From positions 2,287,081-2,351,080 of the forward strand of contig NC_009012.1 of assembly GCF_000015865.1 (NCBI RefSeq): a stretch of DNA of 64,000 bases, in the 5' to 3' direction. Origin of the DNA: Acetivibrio thermocellus ATCC 27405. Its GTDB lineage: Bacteria > Bacillota > Clostridia > Acetivibrionales > Acetivibrionaceae. This document shows positions 18,371 through 27,868 of the stretch, in pieces. Position numbers and translations under genes: made by a program. Position 1 is the stretch's first letter; the number at the start of each line of letters is the position of its first letter. The notes below the pieces were generated by a model. The model was not told the origin of the DNA, made no database searches, and saw nothing but the letters and a program-made list of their open reading frames with translations.

Positions 18371-21300
18371 TTATTCAACGAATATAATATAGGCATCTCC
18401 AGCCTGTTCGTCATCTTTTTTGATAAGCCTTACACTGTCGCCTTTCTTTAATTCGGACGGTTTTATAATTTTGTTGTCCTTAAGTATAATGCTGTTTTTA
18501 AGAAGGTTAATATCCATGTCTTTACCGTCCACCCACATATGCGATTGCAAATCGTAAACTTTTGAGTTCTGGAGTTTAAATCCCACCGGTTCTTGCTGTC
18601 CTTCCTGAGCCTCTGAACCATCGGCATTTTCTGATATAAGTTCATAAATTTTACCTTTTACGTTAATGTTACCGTAAGGAGCAGTACTAATCAACACAGC
18701 ATCGGCACCGTGTGACAATACATATACCGTCCTGCTCTTATAGCTTGAATCACCATAGTCGGTAAAGTCCCTCTGTCCTACAACTCCGTCATCACCTAGA
18801 ATTTGCGTGTCATATGTGATTCTAAAGGTTCTGGGGGTGTTGTAGTAGTTCCATTCAACTCCTTTAAGCTCTGAATAAGATTCCAAAGTAAAGTCTTTGT
18901 TCTCATTTATGTTTGCTATCCTTCCGCGATATATGGTAAAGAAGTTCGAATCCGTCTTGTCATCTATCTTGACTATAAAAGCATAATATTTTCCGTCGTC
19001 ATAGCTTCTGCTTGCAACAACATATGCCCTGTCCTCCGAATTTATGCTGTTTCCGGTAACCAGCCTGTTGTCCTTTACAATGATTGTCCCGTTTCCGTAA
19101 GAAATGTTCAGATATTCTTTTTTCAGCGTGAATTCCCCTTTATTTCCGAAAGTGGCTGACATGATGCTGTCGTTAAGCACCGGAGCCTCACTGTCTTTGG
19201 AGTTTTTAACGGATACAAAAACCGCCTTTTCAATTCCGCCGTAGTCTTTCTCAACTGCAATATACGCTGTGCTTCCCGCAATCAGCTCCTTTGCCCGGCG
19301 CATGTCCACAATATCGTCATTGTAAACAAATTTATTATCCTCAGACATTTTCAATGAGGTAAAACCTTTCTGTTCCGTTCTTTCCCATTCTCCGTTGTTA
19401 AACACTTCAAGGTGCTGAAGCAACAGCTTTTTCGAAATATCATCCACCGATGCCACTATACCCCGGTAGATATTTGCAATAAAATGCTCGTCTCCTTCTA
19501 CGGTAAGCTTTTTCAGGGTTGTAGCCTTGTCTGTGATATTTAAAAGCAGTTTCACCCTGTCTCCATCCTTCAGGGCATCAAAATCCATAAGTTTGTTGTC
19601 CTGCACAATCGGAACGTTTTCGTCAACACTAAGAATTTGCTGCGTGCCGTCATCATAGGCAACATTTATAAGCCCCGGCCTTACAGATATTATTTTCCCG
19701 TACTTTACCACATAGTTGTCCACGGCACTTATCATTTCTATTGCTCCGTTTTGGTCAAGTTTAATGTATACCGAATCACCGCTTTCGACATCTTCAAGTT
19801 TTGCAGGGACGTGATTTTTATATACCGTTACTTCCTCCGGATTGGAATAGTTATATATTTTTATTTTGTTAAGGGAATCGTCCACCCGTAAACCGTTATC
19901 ACTGTATAAACTTATATAGCCCAGGTGGGGATTGTTTTCCTCAACAATACCACTTATCACACCCTGCTCTTTCAGTCTTAAGTCAAGGGTCGTAATTGTA
20001 GTTATAATATTGTCCTTTACAGTAAGAATTGCATCTGTTCCGGGTTCAATATCCCTTATACCTGCTATCCTTCCCTCTATAAACACTTTTACAATATTGC
20101 TGTATACAAGTGTTGCGTCAACTGTCCCGTCGCTGTTTCTAAAATCAAAACTTATACTGTCCATGTCAATGTCCGGGTACTCAAGGTAAAACCCTATTGC
20201 CGCCTTTATGGTGGAAGTGTCATAATTTACTTCTTTTATTTTTGCAACAATGTATTCCGTATCCGACGTGGCGGATATCACCCGCACATATCTGACTGTG
20301 CCGTCCGCTGCCGTTATATACTCTACTCTGTCTCCGACTTTCAAAAGGGAGCTTGTGCCTATCCATCCGTCCCTGTAAACAATAAGATCGGTGTCGGACG
20401 GTTTTATGCTGCTTCCGCCCTGCTCATTTCTATATCCGCTCCTGCTGCTGTCGTAAAACTCGGTCACAATCTTGTGAAGTTTGCCGTTGCTGCTTCTTAT
20501 ATGGAAAGTATTGGTATATACATGAGTATTTCCCGTAAAATCGTATTCCTTGCGGATGTCTTCCACCGTACCCATTTTCTTTTCATAGCCTAAAAGCGGA
20601 AGAACTCTTTTATCCGCATTTTTTATTATTTGCGCAATCTGTTCCCTGGTTACAAAACCCGTGGGTCTGAAATAACCATTCCCCTCACCGTTCATTATGT
20701 TTTCCACAAGAACTGCTTCTATGTACGGAATTTTCAAAGGATCCGCGCTCGACCAGTCCCGAAAACTGTTGAATATTTTCTGCTGACCGTAGACAGGTTC
20801 AATGCCGAAAACTTTTGAAATCCAATAGGCCACTTCCTGCCTTTGGGCCGGCGCCCTTCTTAAAAATGCTCCTGTCCCAAGGCTGCTTTGATCCGCGGTG
20901 AAAGCATCCTGAAGATCCTGGCTGCTAATCAGGCCCTCACCGGCTGCAAGCTGCAGATACCCGTCGGACCACATGCTTGGGGCATAACTGCTTCTGTCTT
21001 CGGCATTTCTAGCAGTCTCAAGGGCCTCCGCCGCCAATTGTGCATCCTTTTCCCTTCCTGCCGCCCTGTATATGATGGCAATTGCCTCTTCCTTTGTCAC
21101 ATTGTTTGTGCGCCCAAACACCCTGTTGCCGTAGCCTTTAACAATATCCAAAGCCGCAGCCTCGCAAATTGCCTCCTTTGACCATGTTGCAGAGTTTCTG
21201 ACATCGGTAAAATTTATATTGTTAAGAATTGTGGAAGCATTCTTCAATCCGTAATATATCTTTTCCGGCTCTTCATCGGCATGTACGGGAATATTCAAGG

Positions 21301-21376
21301 CAAAAGACAGTACAAATGAAAATACCATCACAAAACAAATTCTGATTCCAGGTTTATTTGAAAACTTTTTTTCCAT
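18371..21376 (-). CDS. Large S-layer homology domain protein
   Basis: A 1001-residue exported protein. The start at 21376 follows GGTGGAG; an in-frame start 15 codons upstream lacks a site. A signal peptide ends near IPVHADEE (about residue 34). SLH-type repeats occur in the first 260 residues (VTKEEAIAIIYRAAG, AYWISKVFGIEP, GYFRPTGFVTREQIAQII). The remaining 700 residues are a long beta-rich array with recurring VxxGDxVxL-type strands (for example ESGDSVYIKL, LKDGDRVKLLL, LKKGDSVRLI), probably repeated small beta domains. It is likely a wall-anchored surface protein paired with the downstream SLH gene. Confidence 0.85.
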   Translation of the reverse strand: MEKKFSNKPGIRICFVMVFSFVLSFALNIPVHADEEPEKIYYGLKNASTILNNINFTDVRNSATWSKEAICEAAALDIVKGYGNRVFGRTNNVTKEEAIAIIYRAAGREKDAQLAAEALETARNAEDRSSYAPSMWSDGYLQLAAGEGLISSQDLQDAFTADQSSLGTGAFLRRAPAQRQEVAYWISKVFGIEPVYGQQKIFNSFRDWSSADPLKIPYIEAVLVENIMNGEGNGYFRPTGFVTREQIAQIIKNADKRVLPLLGYEKKMGTVEDIRKEYDFTGNTHVYTNTFHIRSSNGKLHKIVTEFYDSSRSGYRNEQGGSSIKPSDTDLIVYRDGWIGTSSLLKVGDRVEYITAADGTVRYVRVISATSDTEYIVAKIKEVNYDTSTIKAAIGFYLEYPDIDMDSISFDFRNSDGTVDATLVYSNIVKVFIEGRIAGIRDIEPGTDAILTVKDNIITTITTLDLRLKEQGVISGIVEENNPHLGYISLYSDNGLRVDDSLNKIKIYNYSNPEEVTVYKNHVPAKLEDVESGDSVYIKLDQNGAIEMISAVDNYVVKYGKIISVRPGLINVAYDDGTQQILSVDENVPIVQDNKLMDFDALKDGDRVKLLLNITDKATTLKKLTVEGDEHFIANIYRGIVASVDDISKKLLLQHLEVFNNGEWERTEQKGFTSLKMSEDNKFVYNDDIVDMRRAKELIAGSTAYIAVEKDYGGIEKAVFVSVKNSKDSEAPVLNDSIMSATFGNKGEFTLKKEYLNISYGNGTIIVKDNRLVTGNSINSEDRAYVVASRSYDDGKYYAFIVKIDDKTDSNFFTIYRGRIANINENKDFTLESYSELKGVEWNYYNTPRTFRITYDTQILGDDGVVGQRDFTDYGDSSYKSRTVYVLSHGADAVLISTAPYGNINVKGKIYELISENADGSEAQEGQQEPVGFKLQNSKVYDLQSHMWVDGKDMDINLLKNSIILKDNKIIKPSELKKGDSVRLIKKDDEQAGDAYIIFVE

Positions 21377-21426
21377 ATTCACCACTCCACCGTCTTCGAA
21401 TTCACAAGGAGTTATAAACATTAAAA

Positions 21427-21463
21427 ATTAAAAAAATTAGCCGTTCTTTATATCGGCTAATTT
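21427..21463 (-). terminator. Intrinsic terminator after the UPF0173-type hydrolase gene
   Basis: AAATTAGCCG pairs with CGGCTAATTT around a ten-base loop, with a T-rich run on the minus strand. Confidence 0.85.
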
Positions 21464-21577
21464 TAGGACATTTATTATTAATAAATTATTACAGGATATT
21501 CTGTTTTGGATAACTTCCAATCCCGTTTATGAAGCGTATTTCACTTTAAAATATATTTTACTTTCCGGTAATTATTC

Positions 21578-22213
21578 TTACTGATAATCCAGGGCAACAA
21601 CTTTCGGCCAGTTTTCAATTTCATCTTTTTTAAGCTCTATCTCCTGCTTTCCGATATGTTTTCCTCCTGTTGCGGAAAGAAAGTTTTCCACACCGTCAAC
21701 GTCAAAGCTAAGAGCCGGAGTCTTGTAATGCATAGGTATGGTTATTTTTGGATTTACAAGTTTCATAACCTCAACGGCTCCTTTGTAATCAATTGTATAA
21801 ACTCCTCCCACCGGTACCAGCAGCACATCCACATTTCCGATTTCCCTGACCTGGCTGTCACTTAAAACATGTCCCAAATCTCCCAAATGGCAAACGTCAA
21901 TTCCATCTATCTTGAATTTGAAAATAACATTTTTTCCCCGTTTCGCTCCTTTGCAGTCATCATGGAAAGAAGTCACACCAGTTATTTCAATCCCGTCTAT
22001 GTTTGTTTTCCCTTCTGACTTAACATGCTTTGCATTTTCTGAAACCATGTCAACATAATTGTGGTCATAATGATCATGACTTGTAGACACTATTTCCGCA
22101 TCAATTTTCTCCACCTTGTATCCCACGGTATTATCATACGGGTCGGTAACCACTCTTATCCCGTTATCCGATGTCAGCAAGAAACATGCATGACCAAGCC
22201 ATTTTATTTTCAT
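21578..22213 (-). CDS. Metal-dependent hydrolase, UPF0173-type metallo-beta-lactamase fold
   Basis: A 211-residue cytoplasmic protein of the metallo-beta-lactamase superfamily. The short start at 22213 (MKIKWLGHACF) has GGAGG nine bases upstream. The metal-binding motif STSHDHYDHNYV and later ligands CHLGDLGH and PMHYKTPA are present. Members of this group act on unknown phosphodiester or ester substrates; the physiological role is not known. It is transcribed on its own, ending at the terminator near 21445. Confidence 0.85.
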   Translation of the reverse strand: MKIKWLGHACFLLTSDNGIRVVTDPYDNTVGYKVEKIDAEIVSTSHDHYDHNYVDMVSENAKHVKSEGKTNIDGIEITGVTSFHDDCKGAKRGKNVIFKFKIDGIDVCHLGDLGHVLSDSQVREIGNVDVLLVPVGGVYTIDYKGAVEVMKLVNPKITIPMHYKTPALSFDVDGVENFLSATGGKHIGKQEIELKKDEIENWPKVVALDYQ

Positions 22214-22300
22214 AACCGTTCCTCCTTGCAGCATACTTGTTGTGAGCAATCAAGAAATATAGAATATTAGAATATTTTACCTCAAATATTATATCAAAAT

Positions 22301-22978
22301 TTATTCACCCAATGCAAACATTGCAAAGTTATTGGCGGAATGAATGAGTATACAGGTCCACAAAGAGTTCGTTTTCTTTAAAAGAACCGCCATAAGGACG
22401 CTGAAAAGGAGCATAAACAACACTGAATTCACCATAAATTCCGCCACAAACAAATTCCCCTGCATATACCACTTCGGGAAATGAATCAAAAGAAACAGTA
22501 CAGCGGTCAGCAAATTGGCGTATTTGCTGTCCATAATTTCTTCAAATTTCTGCAGTAAAAATCCGCGAAATACAATTTCCTCGGTAAATCCGATAAGCAA
22601 TACTCCGCCTATCCACGACTCCAAACCGAAAAAAGGATTAAAGTTGAATTCACCGCTGAACAAAAATCTGGTGACGCTTATATATATGACAATGACAACT
22701 CCGTACAAAGAACCGTATGCAAAGCCGCGAAGTTTGTCTTTGCTGAGCTTTATATAACTTAAGGGTTTTTCCCTGAAAACGTATTTTAAAACAACCAGGG
22801 CGGGTACCGTCCAAAAGCACAGTTTTACGAAGTTTACCAGGAGCAGATTTAAAAGATACGGACCCTTTTCTATAAACGGTTCGAGAAATATGGTATACAC
22901 GGACCAAAAGAAATAAAATACAATAAGATATGGGATTAAAACTTTGATTATATACTTTTTATTTTTAGAATCAACCAT
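22301..22978 (-). CDS. CPBP family intramembrane glutamic endopeptidase
   Basis: A 225-residue membrane protein with about seven helices. The three CPBP (Abi) motifs are visible: FTEEIVFRGFLLQ (paired Glu and Arg), FLLIHFPKWY and LIHSANNFAMF. The family includes CAAX-type prenyl-protein proteases and bacteriocin self-immunity proteins; the target here is unknown. The ATG at 22978 has GGAG at the right spacing, while the frame five codons longer does not. Its own promoter lies at 23016-23045. Confidence 0.85.
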   Translation of the reverse strand: MVDSKNKKYIIKVLIPYLIVFYFFWSVYTIFLEPFIEKGPYLLNLLLVNFVKLCFWTVPALVVLKYVFREKPLSYIKLSKDKLRGFAYGSLYGVVIVIYISVTRFLFSGEFNFNPFFGLESWIGGVLLIGFTEEIVFRGFLLQKFEEIMDSKYANLLTAVLFLLIHFPKWYMQGNLFVAEFMVNSVLFMLLFSVLMAVLLKKTNSLWTCILIHSANNFAMFALGE

Positions 22979-23015
22979 ATAAAGCTTCTCCATTGCAACG
23001 CATGTTTATAAAAAA

Positions 23016-23045
23016 ATTATATCATAACGTACATGTACATAACAA
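23016..23045 (-). promoter_or_regulatory. Promoter of the CPBP protease gene
   Basis: TTGTTA (23040-23045) and TATAAT (23016-23021) are separated by 18 bases. The spacer contains the palindrome GTACATGTAC, a possible operator. Confidence 0.65.
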
Positions 23046-23084
23046 ATGTAATAAATTAAAATGAGATGTATAAAAAATTATTGT

Positions 23085-23132
23085 AAAAAAACAAACTCCG
23101 GCCAAATTATTATCATAATTATCCGGCCGGAG
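23085..23132 (-). terminator. Intrinsic terminator after argS
   Basis: CTCCGGCC (23096-23103) pairs with GGCCGGAG (23125-23132). On the minus strand the stem is followed by a T run. Confidence 0.88.
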
Positions 23133-23159
23133 CTTTGCAAAACAATTCCATACTTGCTT

Positions 23160-24854
23160 CTACATTTTTTCAGGAGCCGTTATGCTGAGCACATCCAGCA
23201 CATTTTTTATAACAAGTCTTGTACTGTCCACAAGTATCATTCTTGCATACATTAAATTCTCTTCCTCGCCTTTTACCCTGCAGGCATTGTAAAAGCTGTG
23301 GAAATTTGATGCAACATCAAGAACATATCTTGTAAGCCTGCTGGGCTCCAAAGTCTGGGCCGAAATTCTTATCTCTTCAGGGTATTCGGAAAGCTTTTTC
23401 ATCAGCTCAATTTCCTCAGGTGCCTTCAAAACTGTAAGGTCGACCGAGTCAACATCCGGCACTTTAAAGCCCTCGCTCTCTAAAAGTCTCAGCATGCTGC
23501 AGCTTCGGGCGTAAGCATACTGAACATAATATACCGGATTTTCGTTTGATTTTTTAACTGCAAGGTCCAAATCAAAGTCCAGGTGGCTTCCTGAAGCTTT
23601 CGTGTTAAAGAAGAATCTTGCGGCATCTCTTCCGACTTCCTCCAAAAGATCGTCCAGGGATATTGCCCTGCCCGTCCTTTTGGACATTCTGGCTATCTCG
23701 CCGTTTCTGTAAAGGCGCACCAGCTGGAATATTACAATATCAAGCTTGTCCGGGTCAATGTCAAAGGCTTTTAAAGCACATTTCATTCTTGCCGCATGTC
23801 CGTGGTGGTCCGCACCCAGCAAGTTTATAACCCTGTCAAACTTGCGCTTTAAAAATTTGTTGCGGTGATAGGCTATGTCGGCCGCAAAATATGTCGGGAT
23901 TCCGTTGTTCCTCACAATTACCTCATCTTTTTCCGCTCCCAGGGCGGAAGCTTTAAACCAGACAGCTCCGTCCTTTTCAAAGGTATATCCCTTTTCTTTG
24001 AGAATATCCAATGTCTCCCGGACTTCGCCGTTGTCATACAGGGACTGCTCAGAAAACCAGACATCAAAGACCACGCCGTAGTTTTCCAGGGATTTTCTTA
24101 TCCGTTCAATATTTTTCGGCAAAGCATATTCAACAAGGGTTTTGCGCCTTTCTTCACTGTCAACGTAAAGCAGATTGTCCCCGTTTTCTTCAATATACGC
24201 CTTCATATGGTCAATAATATCCTCGCCATGGTAGCCATCTTCCGGGAACTCTACGGCATCCTCTCCCTTCAAAAGCTGAATATACCTTGCTTCAAGCGAA
24301 ATGCCGAATTTTTCAATCTGGTTTCCGGCATCATTGATATAAAACTCCCTGGTCACATCATATCCGGCTTTCTCAAGAACACTGGCAATACAATCTCCCA
24401 ACGCTCCGCCTCTGGCATTGCCCATGTGCAAAGGCCCGGTGGGGTTGGCGCTGACGAACTCAACCATGACTTTCTGGCCACGTCCGATATCCAGATTTCC
24501 GTAATTTTCTTTTTCTTTCTGGATAACCTTCAGAACGTCATACAGCCATGCATTTGTAAGGAAGAAATTGATAAATCCCGGTCCTGCCGCTTCAACCCGG
24601 TCAATGTATGTATTGCTTAAGTCCATATTTTTTATAATTATTTCAGCCACCTGTCTGGGTGCTTTTCTTACCGTTTTTGCCGCCTGCATGGCAATATTGG
24701 TTGAAAAATCGCCATGTCCCTTTTCCTTCGGAATTTCTATAAACAGCTCGTCCACCGTAAATTGCGGAAGTTCTCCGTTTTGAACGGCCTTTGATATTGA
24801 ATTTTTAACCACTTCATTAATTTGTTTTTTTATAGTCTCCACTACATTCGTCAT
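23160..24854 (-). CDS. argS: Arginyl-tRNA synthetase
   Basis: A 564-residue class I aminoacyl-tRNA synthetase that charges tRNA-Arg. The HIGH-like motif appears in SANPTGPLHMGNARGG, the MSKRTGRAISL motif corresponds to KMSKS, and the N-terminal Add1 and C-terminal DALR-type anticodon-binding regions (YARSCSMLR, ASNFHSFYNACRV) are both present. The length is normal. The start overlaps the end of the upstream DUF1934 gene by 38 bases. It is the last gene of the ddl-murI-DUF1934-argS run and ends at a strong terminator. Confidence 0.96.
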   Translation of the reverse strand: MTNVVETIKKQINEVVKNSISKAVQNGELPQFTVDELFIEIPKEKGHGDFSTNIAMQAAKTVRKAPRQVAEIIIKNMDLSNTYIDRVEAAGPGFINFFLTNAWLYDVLKVIQKEKENYGNLDIGRGQKVMVEFVSANPTGPLHMGNARGGALGDCIASVLEKAGYDVTREFYINDAGNQIEKFGISLEARYIQLLKGEDAVEFPEDGYHGEDIIDHMKAYIEENGDNLLYVDSEERRKTLVEYALPKNIERIRKSLENYGVVFDVWFSEQSLYDNGEVRETLDILKEKGYTFEKDGAVWFKASALGAEKDEVIVRNNGIPTYFAADIAYHRNKFLKRKFDRVINLLGADHHGHAARMKCALKAFDIDPDKLDIVIFQLVRLYRNGEIARMSKRTGRAISLDDLLEEVGRDAARFFFNTKASGSHLDFDLDLAVKKSNENPVYYVQYAYARSCSMLRLLESEGFKVPDVDSVDLTVLKAPEEIELMKKLSEYPEEIRISAQTLEPSRLTRYVLDVASNFHSFYNACRVKGEEENLMYARMILVDSTRLVIKNVLDVLSITAPEKM

Positions 24855-25284
24855 CTAACTGTCCTACCTCTCTAATAAACATATGAAAATCATTTTCTCC
24901 ACTTTTATTATCATCTATTTCAAGTTTATAATCAACCTTAATTTCTCCGCCCGAATCGTCAACATTTATTAAAACCGAACGGGCGGTAACTTTCATTGTA
25001 AACGTACCATACTGTGTGTCATAATAGGAAACATGTTTTTGTCCTTCTTCGAAAATGAACTGGGCATTGACGGTACCAAACCTCATCAACGTTACAACAC
25101 CGTCGGAAATTTTAAGGGTGGTGGTTGTCCCTTCCATGCCCGTCACTTCACTTTCCTTGTATGTCACATAATAGGCATTTCCCTTTTTATAATATTTGCC
25201 TTCCGTAACAAGTTCTAGTACATTTTTGTCATTGTTTTCCGAAGTCTGAACCCCTTTTACAGAAATAATAACATTTTTATTCAC
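24817..25284 (-). CDS. DUF1934 family beta-barrel protein
   Basis: A 155-residue small cytoplasmic protein of the DUF1934 (YwiB-like) family, predicted to form a lipocalin-like beta barrel (EGKYYKKGNAYYVTYKESE, FEEGQKHVSYYDTQYGTFTM, GGEIKVDYKLEI). The GTG at 25284 follows CGGAGGCGG; the longer frame back to 25386 lacks a site and overlaps murI. In Firmicutes this gene typically sits just upstream of argS, as here. Its function is unknown. Confidence 0.85.
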   Translation of the reverse strand: MNKNVIISVKGVQTSENNDKNVLELVTEGKYYKKGNAYYVTYKESEVTGMEGTTTTLKISDGVVTLMRFGTVNAQFIFEEGQKHVSYYDTQYGTFTMKVTARSVLINVDDSGGEIKVDYKLEIDDNKSGENDFHMFIREVGQLDDECSGDYKKTN

Positions 25285-25342
25285 GGTTTCCCGCCTCCGT
25301 TCTTGCCGGCAAGACTTTTCGTCCCACCGGAAATTTGCGAAT

Positions 25343-26149
25343 CTAATATCTTTCAATATCAACCTTTTCAGCAGAACATATTTCATGATTTAAAATAGAA
25401 TTGCCCAGAGATTCAAACTTGTAAACACTGTCACTGGTATAATACCTGTACACAGGATTTAATTTTTCATCCCTGTTAAGATTGCTCTTCTCTATCATCT
25501 CCTTTACCACTTTTGCCACTTCCAATGCCGAACTTACCAGTTTAACACCGTCTCCCATCACCTTTGAAATGGTATTGTACAAAAGGGGATAGTGGGTGCA
25601 TCCCAAAACCAGCGTGTCAATGTTTTTTTCTTTTAACGGCAAAAGATATTCCTCTGCAATTCTCAGCGCAATGTCATTTTCCCACCAGCCTTCCTCAACC
25701 AGTGGCACAAACAGAGGACAAGCCTTCTGATAGATTTCAATTTCCGGGTCCAGCTTTAAAATGGCTTTTTCGTAAACCCCGCTGCTCACCGTCGCCACGG
25801 TACCTATCACTCCGACTTTTTTGTTTACCGTTTCCCTGACGGCAGTTGCGGCTCCCGGCCCGACAACCTCAACTATCGGAATGTCAAAACTGTTTTTCAC
25901 CTGGTCCAGGCTGCATGCGCTTGCCGTATTGCACGCGATTACAATCATTTTTATATCCTGGTTCAGAAGAAACCGGATGTCCTGAAAAGTATATTTTACC
26001 ACAGTTTCTTTTGATTTGGAACCATAGGGGGCTCTTCCGCTGTCTCCGAAATATACTATACTTTCCCGAGGCAACAAATTTTTTATCTCCTTCAGCACGG
26101 TAAGACCGCCCAGCCCCGAATCAAAAACACCTATTGGCCTGTTGTCCAT
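25343..26149 (-). CDS. murI: Glutamate racemase
   Basis: A 268-residue cofactor-independent racemase that makes D-glutamate for peptidoglycan. The motifs IGVFDSGLGGLTVLKE, YFGDSGRAPYGSK and the two catalytic cysteines (ACNTASAC and LGCTHYPLL) are all present. The ATG at 26149 is preferred over an in-frame TTG at 26164. It lies between ddl and DUF1934 in a run of cell-wall and translation genes, with short gaps of about 60 bases. Confidence 0.95.
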   Translation of the reverse strand: MDNRPIGVFDSGLGGLTVLKEIKNLLPRESIVYFGDSGRAPYGSKSKETVVKYTFQDIRFLLNQDIKMIVIACNTASACSLDQVKNSFDIPIVEVVGPGAATAVRETVNKKVGVIGTVATVSSGVYEKAILKLDPEIEIYQKACPLFVPLVEEGWWENDIALRIAEEYLLPLKEKNIDTLVLGCTHYPLLYNTISKVMGDGVKLVSSALEVAKVVKEMIEKSNLNRDEKLNPVYRYYTSDSVYKFESLGNSILNHEICSAEKVDIERY

Positions 26150-26213
26150 AGCATTTTCCCCCAACTGTAATACGACTAAACTACATAGCTTCTTATTTTA
26201 CTCATCATATTTT

Positions 26214-27344
26214 CTACTCATCATATTCTTTGAGATTGTCATTGTATCTTTGAACAGCCAAGTCAATCAGCTTTTCAATAAGTTCCGGATAGGAAATGCC
26301 GGATTCCTCCCAAAGCATGGGATACATGCTTATACTTGTAAATCCCGGCATTGTATTAATTTCATTTATATAAACTTTTCCGGTTTCCTTGTGCACAAAA
26401 AAGTCAACTCTTGCAAGTCCCGAACAATCCAAAGCCTTGAATGCCTTTACTGCATAATTTCTTATTTGTTCCACGGTCTCTTCTGGAAGATCCGCGGGAA
26501 TTTTTATTTTGGAAGTATTTTCAATGTATTTTGCCTTGTAGTCGTAAAATTCATTTCCCGGAATGATTTCTCCCACCGTTGATGCCACAGGATCATCATT
26601 CCCCAGCACGGCACACTCAACTTCTCTTCCGTTGATAAATTCCTCAATCAGTACTTTTCTATCATACCTGGCGGCATAAATCAATGCCTCTTTAAGCTCA
26701 TTTTTATCATGCGCCTTTGACACACCTACGGAAGAACCGGCATTGGACGGTTTTACAAATACAGGATATGAAAATTTCTCCTCTATTTTGTCAACCACAC
26801 CCTCAACATCCCCGTAAATTTCTTTTCTTGTGAAATACAGATAATCCGCCTGGGGTATTCCGGCTTTTTCAAAAATTATCTTTGCATAAATCTTATCCAT
26901 TCCGACTGCTGAAGCCAGCACACCGCAGCCCACATAAGGAATGCCCGCCAGTTCAAAAAGTCCCTGGATGGTCCCGTCTTCACCGTTGCAGCCGTGCAGA
27001 ACCGGAAAAACCACATCTATCTTTTTGCTTTTTTCGTTCTCTGAGGCCTTTTCAAGGCCGCATGCGTTATTTTTGCAACTTATTATGTTGTCGAACAGGC
27101 TCACTCTGTCGGCAATACTTCTTGTCCCATCTTTCAGTGCGATTTCCTCCCACTCTCCGGAAGGAATTTTATCAATAGGCCCGTCATAATAAAGCCACTT
27201 TCCGTCTTTTGTGATTCCTATCATTGAAACATCGAATTTATCCAAATTAATGTTCTTCAGTATGGATGTTGCCGATATTCTTGAAACTTCGTGTTCCGAC
27301 GATTGTCCGCCAAAAATAACCAGTACTCTTTTTTTATCGCCCAT
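26214..27344 (-). CDS. ddl: D-alanine--D-alanine ligase
   Basis: A 376-residue ATP-grasp ligase that joins two D-alanines for the peptidoglycan stem peptide. It shows the N-terminal VLVIFGGQSSEHEVS, the central PVLHGCNGEDGTIQGLFE, the ATP-grasp segment FVKPSNAGSSVGVSK and the C-terminal ARVDFFVH / YINEINTMPGFT with the metal-binding residues. I use the ATG at 27344, preceded by AAGGGGAG; the frame 11 codons longer has no site. It heads the operon with murI, DUF1934 and argS. Confidence 0.95.
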   Translation of the reverse strand: MGDKKRVLVIFGGQSSEHEVSRISATSILKNINLDKFDVSMIGITKDGKWLYYDGPIDKIPSGEWEEIALKDGTRSIADRVSLFDNIISCKNNACGLEKASENEKSKKIDVVFPVLHGCNGEDGTIQGLFELAGIPYVGCGVLASAVGMDKIYAKIIFEKAGIPQADYLYFTRKEIYGDVEGVVDKIEEKFSYPVFVKPSNAGSSVGVSKAHDKNELKEALIYAARYDRKVLIEEFINGREVECAVLGNDDPVASTVGEIIPGNEFYDYKAKYIENTSKIKIPADLPEETVEQIRNYAVKAFKALDCSGLARVDFFVHKETGKVYINEINTMPGFTSISMYPMLWEESGISYPELIEKLIDLAVQRYNDNLKEYDE

Positions 27345-27868
27345 AATATGTTTTCTCCCCTTGTTTTTTAAATGCAAAACACTAGTAAATATATATTTCT
27401 CATTTTACTATTTAAGTACATCAACTTCAAGATTTACGATAAAATACTGTACATTATTAGAATCTTCTAAAAACCAACAGTATAACCAGCCTTATTTTGT
27501 CAATGAGGCACTTTAAAAACCGGGCGGCATCTGTTGGGCGCAAAATTGAAATTCCACTTTAACATGAGAAAAACTAATCAAAGAATAAACCTAACATGCA
27601 GACTGCCTACAAACATGATGCAAGACAAACAAACATGCAATATTCGAAGTGAACGTATATAATGTATATAATAAATATACGTTTCAATTTTATTATATCA
27701 CAGCCTGTATTCCGTGTCCATATACCATATTTTAGGATAATAAAGTGTTTTTTATTAAAACGCCGGTATATTATAAGGCCTTCCTGCTTTTAGATTCAGG
27801 AAGACCTTACAAAACAGGCAACTCCTTTTTATGTAAATTTGCCGTCAGACCAATATATCCTTCACTTT
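27345..27868. other. Intergenic region between ddl and mgtE
   Basis: Over 500 bases with no credible gene. It contains an AT-rich palindromic patch near 27652-27685 (CGTATA...TATACG) and the hairpin at 27775-27808. The ddl promoter should lie here but I could not fix it. Confidence 0.5.
27775..27808 (-). terminator. Probable terminator hairpin after mgtE
   Basis: AAGG and CTTCCTG pair with CAGGAAG and CCTT around a short loop with one mismatch. The following T run is weak, so efficiency is uncertain. Confidence 0.6.
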